From Prochlorococcus sp. AG-670-N10 (GTDB taxonomy: Bacteria; Cyanobacteriota; Cyanobacteriia; PCC-6307; Cyanobiaceae), in contig QCSX01000005.1 in NCBI GenBank assembly GCA_003209065.1, forward strand, positions 1 through 64,000: a DNA stretch of 64,000 bases, given 5' to 3'. Each line of letters begins with the position of its first letter. Position 1 is the first letter of the stretch. Made by a program: the position numbers and the translations under genes. Positions 1 to 9,002 of this stretch are shown here, one piece after another. The notes below the pieces were generated by a model. The model was not told where the DNA came from. It saw only the letters and a list, made by a program, of their open reading frames with translations, and searched no databases.

Positions 1-140
1 ATTTCCCATCATTTATATATGAGGACTATTTAAATAAATTTCTTATTTTTGCATCTTTTACTTTACTAACTCTAATAACTTTTGCTGTAATTTATATTTC
101 TTATATTTCTTGGAAAGATCAGAGACGGATTAAGAAATAA
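1..140 (+). CDS. C-terminal end of an unidentified small membrane protein (partial)
   Basis: An open frame enters from the left edge (first full codon at base 3) and ends with TAA at 138-140. The visible 45 residues hold one strongly hydrophobic stretch of about 20 residues, followed by a basic tail ending RRIKK, which suggests a C-terminal membrane anchor with a cytoplasmic or stromal-side tail. It converges on thf1 with a 14-base gap. The start lies outside the window and I do not recognise the family. Confidence 0.55.
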   Translation, partial: FPSFIYEDYLNKFLIFASFTLLTLITFAVIYISYISWKDQRRIKK

Positions 141-154
141 ACCTTAATTTATAG

Positions 155-763
155 TTATTTATTCTCTTTTTTCTTATTTTTTTTATTTGCTTCTTGAAGA
201 AGTTCTTTTGCTTGCTCCATTTTCTTAATACTGCTTTTATAAATACCAATATCTTTTTCTGCTTTAGTAACTGATAAATTTAAACTATTAATAATATCTG
301 AAATAAATTTATTTTTTTCTGAATCCTTTGCTTCATTGAAATCAGAAGCATTAGCTATAATTAAATAAATACCTATATTCAAAATCCTTGAGGAGTATAG
401 ATTAGAAGTACTTTTATCTTTTAATAAAATAGAAATTTCTTTTAATGATTTTTTATTAAATTCTTCAAGTGTTTTCTTAGAAATTTCTTTTATTTTTGAA
501 GCCTCAAAATTTGAAGAATTACATAATGATTCAAAAAGAATCACCAAATGCTCCTCTGGTTTGTAACCTCTCGTCAACTCTTTGTATGTTTCTGTAAGAC
601 CAACGCAAAATAAATCATCTTGAATAAATTCTTTTTGGTGATTTAAAAGATTTAGTTCAACAAGCATTTCATCAACTATCCTTTTATATAATCCTGGAAT
701 AACGTAAGGAAATTGTTCATGAAATAACTTTTTGCTATCTGAGACAGTCAATTTTTCTTTCAA
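155..763 (-). CDS. thf1: Thylakoid formation / PSII biogenesis protein Thf1 (Psb29)
   Basis: Thf1/Psb29 is a thylakoid-associated protein that supports photosystem II assembly and, in Synechocystis, the accumulation of FtsH protease complexes. Seen here are the family's N-terminal pattern TVSDSKKLF, the helix LYKRIVDEMLVELNLL (residues about 25-40), the GYKPEEH motif near residue 66, and a lysine/glutamate-rich coiled C-terminus. An upstream TTG at 808 would add 15 residues. I prefer the TTG at 763, which gives 202 residues beginning just before the conserved TVSD. The gene is separated from ftsH only by clpP, so partner proteins are encoded close together. The family call is firm; the exact start is not. 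Confidence 0.88.
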   Translation of the reverse strand: MKEKLTVSDSKKLFHEQFPYVIPGLYKRIVDEMLVELNLLNHQKEFIQDDLFCVGLTETYKELTRGYKPEEHLVILFESLCNSSNFEASKIKEISKKTLEEFNKKSLKEISILLKDKSTSNLYSSRILNIGIYLIIANASDFNEAKDSEKNKFISDIINSLNLSVTKAEKDIGIYKSSIKKMEQAKELLQEANKKNKKKENK

Positions 764-843
764 TTTTTTATATGTAAACCTTAATAACCATAGCGTATGT
801 TGACTCAATATCGTTAAGATCTAATAAACAGATAAATATTATT

Positions 844-1434
844 ATGATCCCTTTAGTTTTGGAAGAATCTGGTGGAAGTGAAAGAGTATTTGATATTTAC
901 TCAAGACTTTTAAGAGAAAGAATAATATTTTTAGGAGAACAGGTCACAAGTGATACTGCAAATAGAATTGTTGCTCAATTACTTTTTCTTGAAGCAGAAG
1001 ATCCTGAAAAAGATATTTATATGTATATAAATTCACCTGGAGGCTCAGTTTATGATGGATTAGGTATCTTCGATACAATGCAACATGTTAAGCCTGATAT
1101 TCATACTGTTTGTGTTGGGCTGGCAGCAAGTATGGGTGCTTTTTTACTAGCAGCAGGCACTAAAGGTAAAAGAAGTAGTTTAAGACACTCAAGGATAATG
1201 ATTCATCAACCCCTAGGTGGAGCAAGAGGACAAGCCAGCGATATAAGAATTCAAGCGGATGAAATTTTATACTTAAAAGAACGTTTAAATTTTGAATTAT
1301 CTGAAAGGACTGGAAAAGATTTGGAAACTATTAAAGAGGATACTGATAGAGACTTTTATATGTCTCCCCAAGAAGCAGTTGATTATGGTTTAATAGATTT
1401 AGTTTTGGATAAGAAGCCTGTTCGTGGGACTTAA
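844..1434 (+). CDS. clpP: ATP-dependent Clp protease proteolytic subunit ClpP
   Basis: ClpP forms the serine-peptidase chamber that degrades proteins delivered by a Clp/Hsp100 ATPase. The 196-residue length is normal. The catalytic triad is visible as Ser96 in AASMGA, His121 in MIHQP and Asp171 in TDRDFYMS, so this is an active ClpP and not a ClpR-type inactive paralogue. It is divergent from thf1. Its TAA at 1432-1434 overlaps the 3' end of the convergent ftsH gene by 4 bases, leaving no room for a separate terminator. Cyanobacteria carry several ClpP paralogues and I cannot say which numbered one this is. Confidence 0.95.
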   Translation: MIPLVLEESGGSERVFDIYSRLLRERIIFLGEQVTSDTANRIVAQLLFLEAEDPEKDIYMYINSPGGSVYDGLGIFDTMQHVKPDIHTVCVGLAASMGAFLLAAGTKGKRSSLRHSRIMIHQPLGGARGQASDIRIQADEILYLKERLNFELSERTGKDLETIKEDTDRDFYMSPQEAVDYGLIDLVLDKKPVRGT

Positions 1435-3344
1435 TTTAGTAATTGTGGAGTTCTTTCTTTCTCAGGAATAGTTGTATATTCAGAAAGTATATTTACAAAC
1501 TCTACTCCATCTAAAGTTTCTTTTTCTATTAAAAGATCAACTAATTTATCCATTGCTTCTCTATTTTTACTAATAATAGAATAAGTTTCTTTGTAGCAAT
1601 CTTTAACCATAACTCTTACACTTTCATCAATTTGCTTAGAAATAGAATCAGAAACTTCACTTCTTGTCATTAAATCTCTGCCTACGAAAACTTCTTGATT
1701 ACCACTCTCTAGAGCTATAGGTCCTAAGTCGCTCATACCAAATCTTGTTACCATTTGTCTAGCCATTGAAGCAACTTGTTGAAAGTCTCCACCTGCGCCT
1801 GTTGTTATTTCACCTCTTCCAAATACAACATCTTCAGCGGCTCTCCCTCCTAGTGCTCCCATTATTCTGGCTTTTAAATTTGCTCTGCTTATTAGAGATT
1901 GATCATCATCAGGAGTAAACCATGTAAGACCTTTTGCTTGTCCTCTTGGAATTACAGTTACTTTCTGCACAGGATCATGTGCTTTTACTAATGTACCCAC
2001 AATGGCATGTCCGACTTCATGATAAGCAATTAATCTTTTGCTTCTTCCGTCTGTTAGAGGAGAACCTTCCATTCCTGCAACAATTCTATCAACTGAATCA
2101 TCTATCTCTAATATGCTTATAGATTTCTTTCTTCTTCTTGCTGTTAAAATTGCGGCTTCATTTAAGAGATTTGCCAAATCTGCACCAGTAAAACCTGGCG
2201 TCCTTCTTGCAATACTTTCTAAGGTTAAATCTTCTTGGAGTGTTTTATTCTTTGAGTGAACTTCAAGTATTGATAATCTTCCTTTGATATCTGGGGCATC
2301 AACTGTTACTTGTCTATCAAATCTCCCTGGCCTCATTAAGGCTGAATCCAAAACATCTGGACGGTTAGTGGCAGCAATAATAATAATTCCACTATTTCCT
2401 TCGAATCCATCCATTTCTGTTAGTAACTGATTAAGTGTTTGTTCTCTTTCATCGTTACCTCCTCCAATTCCAGCACCTCTTTGTCTTCCTACAGCATCAA
2501 TTTCATCGATAAATATTAAACATGGACTATTCTCTTTAGCTTTCTTAAAAAGATCTCTGACTCTACTAGCTCCAACTCCAACAAACATTTCAACAAATTC
2601 TGAACCAGCTAGTGAAAAGAAAGGAACTCCTGCCTCACCTGCAATTGCTTTTGCTAATAATGTTTTACCTGTTCCTGGAGGACCAACTAATAAAACTCCC
2701 TTAGGAATACGTGCTCCAACAGAAGTAAATTTTTCTGGTTTTTTTAAAAATGTAACAACTTCCTCTAAATCCTCTTTTGCCTCATTAACGCCAGCTACAT
2801 CGTCAAAGACTACTCCAGTATTTGCATCCATAGCGAATCTTGCTTTTGATTTTCCGAACTGCATAGCTTGCCCCGGACCACCAGGCATGCCATTTGATCT
2901 CCTAGCTAATAGAATCAATCCTCCTATCAAAATAGCGGGAAAAAGAAGATTCCCCAGAATTCCTAAGGCTGGTGGTGCTGTTTTCACAGGATGAACATCA
3001 AAACTTATACCTTCGTTTTTCAAAATATTTATTAATTCAGGAGTTAACCCTGGTAAATCAACTCTTAATCTTTGAACTTTGTTATCTAAATCCGAATCTA
3101 TAGTCTCAACAACAGCATTTCTACCACCATCAAATATATCTACAGATGTAACTCTACCTGAGTTGATATAATCTAAAAATCTTCCATAGCTTACTCTTGC
3201 TACTGCAGTGTTCTTTGGAGCAATTGTGGTTCCGTTGGATTTTAAATTATCAATATTACTTGTAGAAAGGAATTGATATGAAAGAGCAATAACTAGGATA
3301 ATGGGAAGTGCCCATAAAATTATTGTTTTGAGTTTTTGATTCAT
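1431..3344 (-). CDS. ftsH: ATP-dependent zinc metalloprotease FtsH
   Basis: FtsH is a membrane-anchored AAA+ protease. In cyanobacteria it removes damaged PSII reaction-centre proteins, notably D1. The 637-residue protein has two N-terminal membrane helices (about 7-26 and 128-147), Walker A GPPGTGKT at 221-228, Walker B LIFIDEID ending near 283, the second region of homology around 325-344, and the zinc site HEVGH at 442-446. The gene faces away from sipA across a 112-base intergenic region and overlaps clpP tail to tail. Closeness to thf1 fits the known Psb29-FtsH connection. I cannot tell which cyanobacterial FtsH isoform it is. Confidence 0.96.
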   Translation of the reverse strand: MNQKLKTIILWALPIILVIALSYQFLSTSNIDNLKSNGTTIAPKNTAVARVSYGRFLDYINSGRVTSVDIFDGGRNAVVETIDSDLDNKVQRLRVDLPGLTPELINILKNEGISFDVHPVKTAPPALGILGNLLFPAILIGGLILLARRSNGMPGGPGQAMQFGKSKARFAMDANTGVVFDDVAGVNEAKEDLEEVVTFLKKPEKFTSVGARIPKGVLLVGPPGTGKTLLAKAIAGEAGVPFFSLAGSEFVEMFVGVGASRVRDLFKKAKENSPCLIFIDEIDAVGRQRGAGIGGGNDEREQTLNQLLTEMDGFEGNSGIIIIAATNRPDVLDSALMRPGRFDRQVTVDAPDIKGRLSILEVHSKNKTLQEDLTLESIARRTPGFTGADLANLLNEAAILTARRRKKSISILEIDDSVDRIVAGMEGSPLTDGRSKRLIAYHEVGHAIVGTLVKAHDPVQKVTVIPRGQAKGLTWFTPDDDQSLISRANLKARIMGALGGRAAEDVVFGRGEITTGAGGDFQQVASMARQMVTRFGMSDLGPIALESGNQEVFVGRDLMTRSEVSDSISKQIDESVRVMVKDCYKETYSIISKNREAMDKLVDLLIEKETLDGVEFVNILSEYTTIPEKERTPQLLN

Positions 3345-3410
3345 TAATTCATATCAAACAAATTTGTACGATTCTAGAATGAAACGATGCATTTCGTTGA
3401 TATGTTTTTT

Positions 3411-3428
3411 TTTACATTATTTTTTATA
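3411..3428 (+). promoter_or_regulatory. Possible HLR1-like (RpaB) element upstream of sipA
   Basis: The stretch reads TTTACATT, two bases, then TTTTTATA. Against the HLR1 consensus (two KTTACAWW units separated by two bases) the first unit is perfect and the second matches 6 of 8 positions. It ends 28 bases before the sipA start and overlaps a -10-like TATAGT at 3425-3430. In so AT-rich a genome such matches arise by chance, so this is only a candidate. Confidence 0.28.
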
Positions 3429-3456
3429 GTAGATTAGTTAAAATTCATGATAAATA

Positions 3457-3666
3457 ATGAAATTTAGTATTCAAGATAAAGTTAAACTTATAGCTCCGGT
3501 GTCTTATCTTAAAACTTCTGATAATATGCCGATGCTGAGGCCTCCTGATCTGGTAGCTATTGACGAAGTTGGAGAAGTGATATCAATAAAATCTCCAGCA
3601 ACTGTAGAAATAAAATTCAGGAGAGGATCTTTTTTGATTGATACTGACAAGATTGAAAAAATATGA
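3457..3666 (+). CDS. sipA: SipA-like NblS-interacting small protein (DUF3148)
   Basis: SipA is a small SH3-like protein that binds the histidine kinase NblS, which controls RpaB and high-light responses in cyanobacteria. The 69-residue product has the DUF3148 signature YLKTSDNMPMLRPPDL (about residues 17-32), a central GEVISI strand and the C-terminal RRGSFLIDTDKIE pattern. It is transcribed away from ftsH and ends two bases before the convergent M16 peptidase gene. NdhO is another short SH3-like cyanobacterial protein, but the PMPMLRP-type core fits SipA better. Family assignment is from remembered motifs. Confidence 0.8.
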   Translation: MKFSIQDKVKLIAPVSYLKTSDNMPMLRPPDLVAIDEVGEVISIKSPATVEIKFRRGSFLIDTDKIEKI

Positions 3667-3668
3667 AT

Positions 3669-4886
3669 CTAAAAATTTTTTATCCAAAGATTATAAATCT
3701 CATTACAAATTTTTTTATTTCCGTAAATACTCAAAAAAGGTTTCGTTAAATATTTTTTTGTTATTTTTAAGATTTCTTCTGAAGTAATATCTTCAATTTT
3801 TTCAAGACAATCCTCATCAAAATCAGGATCTAAATCATATCCAATCAATTGAATTTTTCTATGTAATATTTCTTCTAATGTTTGGTTAGAAAAGAGGAAT
3901 GAACTTTTTAGTTTCACTTTAGCTAAATTAATTTCCTTTTCATCAATTAACGAAGACACTATGTTTTTCCATAGATCTATTAAGATATTAAATGCTAAAA
4001 TTGCATTTTTATTAGATACGGAAAGGTAAATTAAAAATGGAGAATTTTGTTGCCTAATAGGGCTAAGTACTCCAACGTCATAAGTTAAACCATTCTTTTC
4101 TCTGAATAATTTAAATAATACAGAGCTCATACCATATGAAAGATATGATTCTAAGAGTTTTAAAGGTAAGTATTCATGGCTAGAATAAGAACATGTTTGG
4201 TTCCCCATCATTAATATCATTTGATGGGACTCTCCATGAGTACTTGCATATCTATTAAAATTGTCACTACCTTTTTGAAAAGAATTTACTTTGTTTTCAA
4301 AATTTTGATTATTAAATAACGATGCATTTTCGTAATTTATTTTTAAATTATTAGAAATTAGATACTTTTTTCTAATTTTAAAATTCTTATATTCAGATAA
4401 AATATCATCATGACTAATATTTAAGATATCTTCTTCATATCCAGAGGTGTTGTATGCGTAGGGATGTTTAACATAAACAAGTTTTCTCCATTTTTCAAAG
4501 GTTATATTGAAAGGATTTTCCTTCTCTTTTTTAATTAAATTAATAGTATTTTCCTTTACTGTTTGGAATTGGGTATTTGAAAGCAATGGATTAATCACCA
4601 TTAAATCTAATAGAGGAAAAAGTTTATAGAAATGCTCATTTAAAGATTTAAGGCTTATTAACATACCATCCTCAAATGTCTCAAGATTTAATTCTGCCCC
4701 ATGAGAATCGATATACTCAGAAAACTCTAAATTTTTAAAACCTTTGCAACCTCTTACTAATAATGACGAAAGCATTTTGTTTATCCCTTTTTTACCTTCT
4801 TTATCTATAGAGCTACCACCATTTATCCAAACCATAGCAATTGAAAAATTTCTAATAGTTTTCTTATTTAAATATTTTTGAATCAT
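3669..4886 (-). CDS. M16-family peptidase homologue lacking the zinc motif
   Basis: This 405-residue protein has the overall M16 (insulinase/processing peptidase) layout, including the late REKNGLTYDVG element (about 261-271) that lines the substrate chamber. Where the HxxEH zinc motif should be, after the GGSSIDKEGKKG segment, it reads NKMLS (about 36-40), so it cannot bind catalytic zinc in the usual way. M16B enzymes are often pairs of one active and one inactive chain. The upstream gene carries an intact motif and overlaps this start by one base (TAATG), implying coupled translation and probably a heterodimer. Substrate is unknown. Confidence 0.88.
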   Translation of the reverse strand: MIQKYLNKKTIRNFSIAMVWINGGSSIDKEGKKGINKMLSSLLVRGCKGFKNLEFSEYIDSHGAELNLETFEDGMLISLKSLNEHFYKLFPLLDLMVINPLLSNTQFQTVKENTINLIKKEKENPFNITFEKWRKLVYVKHPYAYNTSGYEEDILNISHDDILSEYKNFKIRKKYLISNNLKINYENASLFNNQNFENKVNSFQKGSDNFNRYASTHGESHQMILMMGNQTCSYSSHEYLPLKLLESYLSYGMSSVLFKLFREKNGLTYDVGVLSPIRQQNSPFLIYLSVSNKNAILAFNILIDLWKNIVSSLIDEKEINLAKVKLKSSFLFSNQTLEEILHRKIQLIGYDLDPDFDEDCLEKIEDITSEEILKITKKYLTKPFLSIYGNKKICNEIYNLWIKNF

Positions 4887-6133
4887 TATTTTGCTGATGC
4901 TATTAATGTGTATTTGTCTTTTGATAGATAATTTATTATTTCCTTAAAATTCTCAAAATTATTCCAGAATCTTAGATGACTATCTAATTCTTTTATGGAA
5001 TTTTTTCTGCCCCATAAAAGCTCATTTCCAAAAAATGAAGTTATTTGGGTAGAAGTTTCTAGATTAAAAAAATAGTTGCTTTTTACAATATTTATTGCTT
5101 TTGTAAGTTCATTTAGAGTCAAATTTTTAAAATTTATCACTTCTTTAATTATTTCATTAATTTTATCCTCTACTTTTTTTAAATTTATATTATCGCAACA
5201 GGCTTCAATAATTAATAAACTTCCTAATTCTCCAGCATTTACATCTACGTATATTGATTGAACTAAATTCTGGTCTTCTTTTAATACTTTAACTAATCGA
5301 CTATTTCTTCCTACAGAAAGTATTGAAGCTAAAATTTCAAAACCAATATTCAATCTTTGATTTTTTAGACTGGGTATATTCCAAGCCATTAATATTCTCG
5401 AAAATTCAATATTCTTAAAATTAATTTCTTCTCTACCAGTTCTAGAGATTACATTTAAATCATTTTTACTTTTTATTTGAAAAGGGTCTGCTTGATTCAG
5501 ATTCGATAAACTTTTTTCGTAATATTTTTCAAAGGTTTTCTTAGAGAGATTTCCAGCAATTGCAATACATAAATTTTTCTTATTATAAAATCTTTTGTGA
5601 AATTTTTCTAGATCAGTTATTTTTAATGATTGGACATCATTTTCAGTACCTAATATTGTTTTGCCATAATTATTATCCTTCCATACCCTGCTCATGAAAT
5701 AATTAAAAAGCTTTTCATCAGGCTGGTCATTCTGTTGTTTTATTTCGTCAATTACAACACTTTTCTCTTTATCAAATTCATTAATATCTATGCTTGGTGA
5801 TAAAACAATATTTGTCAAAAGAGCTAGTGATTCTTTAAAATTATTTACAGGTGTAAGAACATAATAATGTGCATCATCATATCCAGTTGAAGCATTGCTC
5901 ATCCCACCAAGAGATTCAATTTTATGATCAAATTCTCCTGGCATTATTTTATTACTACCCTTGAAAATCATATGTTCCAAAAAATGAGCTGTTCCATTTT
6001 TCTCTGACTCCTCAAATGCAGAGCCTGCTTTAAACCAAAAATCTATGCAGACTAGAGGTAATTCTTTATTTTCCACAAATACACATACAGGTTTGTTTGA
6101 ATGGTTATAGTAATTAATCTCACCTACGTACAT
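4886..6133 (-). CDS. M16-family zinc peptidase, catalytic chain
   Basis: A 415-residue M16 peptidase with the inverted zinc motif HFLEH at 50-54, preceded by the usual GTA and followed by MIFKGS. A third zinc ligand is likely Glu130 in VVIDEIKQ. Related bacterial enzymes and mitochondrial processing peptidase degrade or trim peptides inside a two-chain chamber. No signal peptide is visible, so a cytoplasmic role is likely. It is the first gene of a two-gene unit with the motif-less homologue downstream, and lies head to head with pcyA across about 46 bases. Confidence 0.92.
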   Translation of the reverse strand: MYVGEINYYNHSNKPVCVFVENKELPLVCIDFWFKAGSAFEESEKNGTAHFLEHMIFKGSNKIMPGEFDHKIESLGGMSNASTGYDDAHYYVLTPVNNFKESLALLTNIVLSPSIDINEFDKEKSVVIDEIKQQNDQPDEKLFNYFMSRVWKDNNYGKTILGTENDVQSLKITDLEKFHKRFYNKKNLCIAIAGNLSKKTFEKYYEKSLSNLNQADPFQIKSKNDLNVISRTGREEINFKNIEFSRILMAWNIPSLKNQRLNIGFEILASILSVGRNSRLVKVLKEDQNLVQSIYVDVNAGELGSLLIIEACCDNINLKKVEDKINEIIKEVINFKNLTLNELTKAINIVKSNYFFNLETSTQITSFFGNELLWGRKNSIKELDSHLRFWNNFENFKEIINYLSKDKYTLIASAK

Positions 6134-6179
6134 TTTAAATTGTCTCTTAACTCTTTAATTTTGATACCTTTTACTATTA

Positions 6180-6902
6180 TTGTCTAAATCTTTAACTAAA
6201 ACTAAATTAATTGATCCACTTATTTTGTCTTTATTGCAAAATATTAGGGGTCATAGGTCTAATCTGGAAAACCTAAAATGTCTAAGTTTCGATCCTAAAC
6301 TCTCAAATATTATTTCTAATAAGGAGGGTAAGGAATTATATATCGAAAATGAATTTCATAAAGCAAAAGGATTTAGAAAATTACATATTGAGGTGGCTGA
6401 GTTTTCGAAACGACTTAAAATTTTGCACTGTGTATTTTTCCCTGACCCTAAGTATGATATTCCTATATTTGGAATGGATTTAGTTAAGGTTAATGACATA
6501 GTTTCAGCTGCTATTGTTGATTTATCGCCTTCCTCGAAGAATCAAAATATAAAATACGATAAATTATTGTCATGTATTGATAGGAGTGTATTTGAATCCG
6601 AAAGGGAAATCCCGAATTGGGGAGATATTTTCTCTGAAAATGTATTTTTTGCATCTTTGATAAATGAGAAAGAAAAAAAAGCTTTCCTTAAAATCGTTGA
6701 TCATTATCTTTTGGTTTTAATAAAATTAAGTCAAAATGTTAGTGCTGATTATGATCATGGAATAATTGAAGAAAGAATTAATTATCAAAAAAATTATTGT
6801 ATTCAACAAATGAAAAATGAAAAAACAAGTTTGGTTCTCCTTAAATATTTTGATAAAAACTGGGTAGATGAGTATATAAAAAAAGTATTATTTGATTTTT
6901 GA
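6180..6902 (+). CDS. pcyA: Phycocyanobilin:ferredoxin oxidoreductase PcyA
   Basis: PcyA reduces biliverdin IXalpha to phycocyanobilin in two two-electron steps using reduced ferredoxin. The 240-residue protein matches the family throughout. The catalytic residues known from Synechocystis (Glu76, His88, Asp105) align with a constant offset of five to Glu71 in LHIEVAEF, His83 in [10 protein letters not shown] and Asp100 in IFGMDLV. The start is TTG at 6180. Its TGA overlaps the ATG of the next gene (TGATG), so an exporter is translationally coupled to bilin synthesis. High-light Prochlorococcus lack phycobilisomes, so the bilin probably serves another purpose. Confidence 0.94.
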   Translation: MSKSLTKTKLIDPLILSLLQNIRGHRSNLENLKCLSFDPKLSNIISNKEGKELYIENEFHKAKGFRKLHIEVAEFSKRLKILHCVFFPDPKYDIPIFGMDLVKVNDIVSAAIVDLSPSSKNQNIKYDKLLSCIDRSVFESEREIPNWGDIFSENVFFASLINEKEKKAFLKIVDHYLLVLIKLSQNVSADYDHGIIEERINYQKNYCIQQMKNEKTSLVLLKYFDKNWVDEYIKKVLFDF

Positions 6903-7819
6903 TGTTTATAAAAAATTTTAAAAACCTAATATTTTATTTTTTGATAATTCTTCCGTTATCAATTGGAATTAGCGCTTGTTCACAAAATAAAAAAGCAACT
7001 TCTCCTTCTAATAAAGTAATTTCTTCGAATATTATTCCTGAAATAGAAGCAGTTGCAGCTTTAGGTCAACTTTCACCAGCTGGCGAGATTAGACAATTAG
7101 CAGCACCAATCACTCAATTTGGTTCATCCCCTCGCTTGTCTGAACTTTTGGTTAAGGAGGGTGATTTTGTTAAGGCAGGTTCTGTTCTTGCTATTTTTGA
7201 AAACAGAAAGAAATTACTTGCAGATTTTGAAAAAAAGAATAACCTTATCAAGACTAATAATTTAGAGATTTCATTAAAAGAAGATCAAATTAAAAGATAT
7301 GAATTAGCTGTTGAAAAGTCTGCATACTCATTAGTACAACTTTCTCAGAGAAAAGATGAATTGTTAAAATTGCAAAAACAGAAAATACTCAATGTTGGGG
7401 ATAAAAAAAATATTGAAATAGATCTTTTTAATTCTAAACTTAGAAGCCCAATTAATGGCTACATACTTGCTATTAATACACGAGTTGGAGAAAGGTCTAA
7501 AAACGAAGGGATACTAGATATTGGATCATCCCAGAATATGGAGGCTCTCATAGAAGTTTATGAATCTGATATCAATAGAGTATTTATCTCTCAAAATGTG
7601 GTATTGAGTAGTGAAAATGGAGGCTTTAAGAAAAATCTAAAAGGCGAAGTTATAAGAATTAGTCCTCAGGTAAAACAAAGAAGAGTTTTCTCCACAGATC
7701 CTACAGGTGATGCGGACGCGCGTATTATTGAGGTTCTTGTAAGGCTAAATGAGGAATCAATAAAATTGGTTAAAAATTATACTGGAATGAAAGTTATTGC
7801 AAAATTCCTTCCCTTATGA
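6902..7819 (+). CDS. devB: DevB/HlyD-type membrane fusion protein of an ABC exporter
   Basis: This is the periplasmic adaptor of a DevBCA-type ABC exporter, which links an inner-membrane ABC permease to an outer-membrane channel. An N-terminal hydrophobic segment ends in the lipobox-like ISAC (Cys26), so it may be a lipoprotein. A lipoyl/barrel-sandwich half follows (about 45-90), then a coiled-coil hairpin (about 95-160) and the returning barrel with LRSPINGYI. I choose the ATG at 6902, which overlaps the pcyA stop, over the TTG one codon upstream. It overlaps the permease gene by four bases (ATGA). Cargo is unknown; heterocyst glycolipid export, the classical DevBCA role, cannot apply in a unicellular organism. 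Confidence 0.86.
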   Translation: MFIKNFKNLIFYFLIILPLSIGISACSQNKKATSPSNKVISSNIIPEIEAVAALGQLSPAGEIRQLAAPITQFGSSPRLSELLVKEGDFVKAGSVLAIFENRKKLLADFEKKNNLIKTNNLEISLKEDQIKRYELAVEKSAYSLVQLSQRKDELLKLQKQKILNVGDKKNIEIDLFNSKLRSPINGYILAINTRVGERSKNEGILDIGSSQNMEALIEVYESDINRVFISQNVVLSSENGGFKKNLKGEVIRISPQVKQRRVFSTDPTGDADARIIEVLVRLNEESIKLVKNYTGMKVIAKFLPL

Positions 7820-8988
7820 AATTTTCTTTCATAAAATTTAGAAAAATTCCTTTAGCATGGTTGTTACTCACAAGACAGCCACTTAGATTAATAGTTGCGA
7901 TTGCAGGAATTAGCTTCGCCGGGATTTTAATGTTTATGCAATTAGGCTTTCGAGATGGATTATTTGATACAAGTGTAACTATCCATAAACTTTTGGATGC
8001 GGATCTTGTCTTGATAAGTCCTAGGTCAAAAAGTTCTATAAGTATGAGTGGGTTTCCAAAAAGAAGATTAATTCAAACCCTAGCTTTAGAAGACGTATTA
8101 AAAACTGCCCCTGTTAACTTAACTTACCTTCTGTGGCGGAATCCAGAAAATCTAAAAACAAGATCTATTTTAACCTTAGGATTTAATCCTTCAGATTCTC
8201 TTTTACTTGATGATGGATTTTCAAGAAAGGCTGATAAACTTAAAAATCCAGGAAGAGTTCTTTTTGATAAACTTTCAAGACCAGAATTTGGACCTATAGA
8301 AGATTGGTTTCTTTCGGACAAGAAAGTAGAAACAGAAGTTGCTGGTAAAAGAGTAATAGTTGAAGGGCTTGTTGAGTTGGGCCCTTCCTTTGGAGCAGAT
8401 GGAAACCTCATAACTAGTAGAGAAACATATCTAAGGCTTTTCCCCGCAAATCCAAAAGGAAGTATCGAAATAGGTTTAGTGAAACTTAGAAGTGGTTCAA
8501 ATCCTATTCTGGTATCTGAAATTTTAAATAAATCTTTACCTAATGATGTACGTATTTTAACCAAAGATCAATTTATAGAGTTTGAAAAAAATTATTGGAA
8601 AAATAGCACCGCGATTGGCTTTATATTTAGTTTAGGAGCTTTGATGGGCTTTGTAGTTGGCTGCGTTGTTGTCTACCAAATTCTTTATAGCGATGTTACT
8701 GATCATCTTCCGGAGTATGCAACATTGTTGGCTATGGGTTATAGATTAAAGTCTCTGTTTTTTGTTGTAGCTAGAGAGGGTTTTTTATTAGCATTATTTG
8801 GCTATTTGCCTGCTTATTTTTCTGGGCAAATACTTTATTCTATTGTTAGAAGTTCTACCAAATTGCCTATAGTAATGGATGCCAATAAAACAATTTTAAT
8901 TTTTATTTTAATTTTGGTTATGTGTATGGGTTCTGCTGGAATTGCCATGCGTAAATTAGTCGATGCAGATCCAGCAGAAATATTTTAA
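7816..8988 (+). CDS. devC: DevC-type ABC transporter permease
   Basis: A 390-residue permease of the MacB/FtsX/LolC-like class. It has one membrane helix near residues 20-40, a large extracytoplasmic domain (about 45-255), then three C-terminal helices (about 268-292, 318-340 and 352-375). The segment LPEYATLLAMGY before the third helix is the coupling element typical of DevC. The start ATGA overlaps the adaptor stop. With the adaptor before and the ATPase after, it forms a complete inner-membrane exporter. There is no TolC-like partner in the window. Confidence 0.88.
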   Translation: MKFSFIKFRKIPLAWLLLTRQPLRLIVAIAGISFAGILMFMQLGFRDGLFDTSVTIHKLLDADLVLISPRSKSSISMSGFPKRRLIQTLALEDVLKTAPVNLTYLLWRNPENLKTRSILTLGFNPSDSLLLDDGFSRKADKLKNPGRVLFDKLSRPEFGPIEDWFLSDKKVETEVAGKRVIVEGLVELGPSFGADGNLITSRETYLRLFPANPKGSIEIGLVKLRSGSNPILVSEILNKSLPNDVRILTKDQFIEFEKNYWKNSTAIGFIFSLGALMGFVVGCVVVYQILYSDVTDHLPEYATLLAMGYRLKSLFFVVAREGFLLALFGYLPAYFSGQILYSIVRSSTKLPIVMDANKTILIFILILVMCMGSAGIAMRKLVDADPAEIF

Positions 8989-9002
8989 CAAGAATTTTTT
9001 GT

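Noticed and set aside
1934..2259. Two plus-strand frames of 62 and 73 residues inside ftsH
   Set aside because: They lie antisense to the strongly conserved AAA+ region of ftsH, overlap each other and have no recognisable protein features.
8124..8564. 146-residue minus-strand frame
   Set aside because: It is fully antisense to the devC-like permease, is Ser/Leu/Pro-rich as expected for a complement of coding DNA, and has no family features.
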